41,373 nt of DNA, taken from positions 1 through 41,373 of the forward strand of contig JAKQJH010000383.1 in assembly GCA_029561255.1 (NCBI GenBank), read 5' to 3'. Both the position numbers and the translations under genes were made by a program. Below, piece by piece: positions 41,098 to 41,373 of this stretch. Each line of letters starts with the position of its first letter. Position 1 is the first letter of the stretch. The stretch is from Bacteroidota bacterium. GTDB lineage: Bacteria; Bacteroidota; Bacteroidia; Chitinophagales; Chitinophagaceae. The notes beneath the pieces were generated by a model, which saw only the letters and a list, made by a program, of their open reading frames with translations, made no database searches and was not told where the DNA came from.

Positions 41098-41373
41098 TTA
41101 ATTCAGTTTTACGCCATCCACCAGTCCCTTGATATGGGCTTCCTGGGCTTCTTTATTACCGAGTTCTTTTCTCAGTACTTTCTCACTTACTTCGATCACC
41201 AGTTTACCGACCTGGTTTTTCACTTCGGTAAGGGCGGCCATTTTCTGGGCGTTGATCGCAGCTTGTGCTTCTGCCACTACTTTTCCTGCTTCCACTTTGG
41301 CCTGTTCCTTGGCTTCGTTGATGATACGATCCTTGGTCTCACGGGCTTCTTTCAGCAACTGGGCTCTTTCCTC
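41098..41373 (-). CDS. atpF: F1Fo ATP synthase subunit b, 3' part cut by right edge
   Basis: The last 91 codons of an open frame that enters from the right edge. The sequence is a long charged helix (EERAQLLKEARETKDRIINE, AKVEAGKVVAEAQAAI) ending VSEKVLRKELGNKEAQEAHIKGLVDGVKLN, typical of the C-terminal half of subunit b, which forms the peripheral stalk and binds delta. The membrane anchor lies outside the window. Operon order atpF-atpH-atpA is standard. Confidence 0.93.
   Translation of the reverse strand, partial: EERAQLLKEARETKDRIINEAKEQAKVEAGKVVAEAQAAINAQKMAALTEVKNQVGKLVIEVSEKVLRKELGNKEAQEAHIKGLVDGVKLN

Overview
The window looks like a chromosomal segment of a Bacteroidota bacterium, most likely in or near the Chitinophagaceae. 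The evidence is the many large secreted proteins ending in type IX secretion (T9SS) sorting domains, a short TonB-dependent receptor, lipoproteins with acidic residues after the lipid cysteine, and several clean Bacteroidota promoters (TTG, about 20 bases, TAnnTTTG). I saw no rRNA, tRNA, CRISPR array, transposase or phage gene. The genus call is inference.

Layout. 1-2177 (minus): the 5' end of a lipocalin-like lipoprotein gene cut by the left edge, a D-2-hydroxyacid dehydrogenase and rsmA. 2233-17866 (minus): a block of T9SS cargo genes: an Ig-like protein with a small Fn3-like partner, an Asp-box propeller, a GEVED protein, a DUF11/thrombospondin-3 protein and a purple-acid-phosphatase-like enzyme. 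18135-19217 (plus): pdxA, convergent with a three-gene operon (ABC ATPase, ABC-2 permease, LolA-like protein) at 19220-21715. 22007-22572 (plus): a compact transcription unit for a small Fn3-like secreted protein and a 47-residue basic peptide. 22752-26674 (minus): TonB-dependent receptor, periplasmic helical-repeat protein, membrane protein and winged-helix regulator. 26793-34763 (minus): two more T9SS cargo proteins, one a 2057-residue SdrD-B repeat protein. 34880-38747 (minus): a lipoprotein operon of a MauG/cytochrome-c-peroxidase-like di-heme protein, a copper-amine-oxidase-like protein and a propeller-like lipoprotein. 38816-41373 (minus): atpA, atpH and the 3' part of atpF.

The most interesting system is 34880-38747. 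The amine-oxidase-like protein keeps the T-x-x-N-Y-x-Y motif whose first tyrosine becomes the quinone cofactor TPQ in true copper amine oxidases. It appears to have lost the copper-binding histidines that normally drive that self-modification. The gene just upstream, overlapping it by 29 bases, encodes a MauG-type di-heme protein, and MauG is the classic enzyme that builds a protein-derived quinone on another protein. This suggests a copper-independent, heme-dependent route to a protein cofactor on the cell surface. It is a hypothesis.

Non-coding structure is also notable. There is a perfect 32-bp inverted repeat 8 bases upstream of the SdrD-B gene. Two intergenic loci (22641-22761 and 40994-41090) carry arrays of 7-base repeats containing GAG, facing each other on opposite strands; one supplies the stop codon of a regulator and the other sits inside the ATP synthase operon. 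Several intrinsic terminators and Bacteroidota promoters help define the transcription units.
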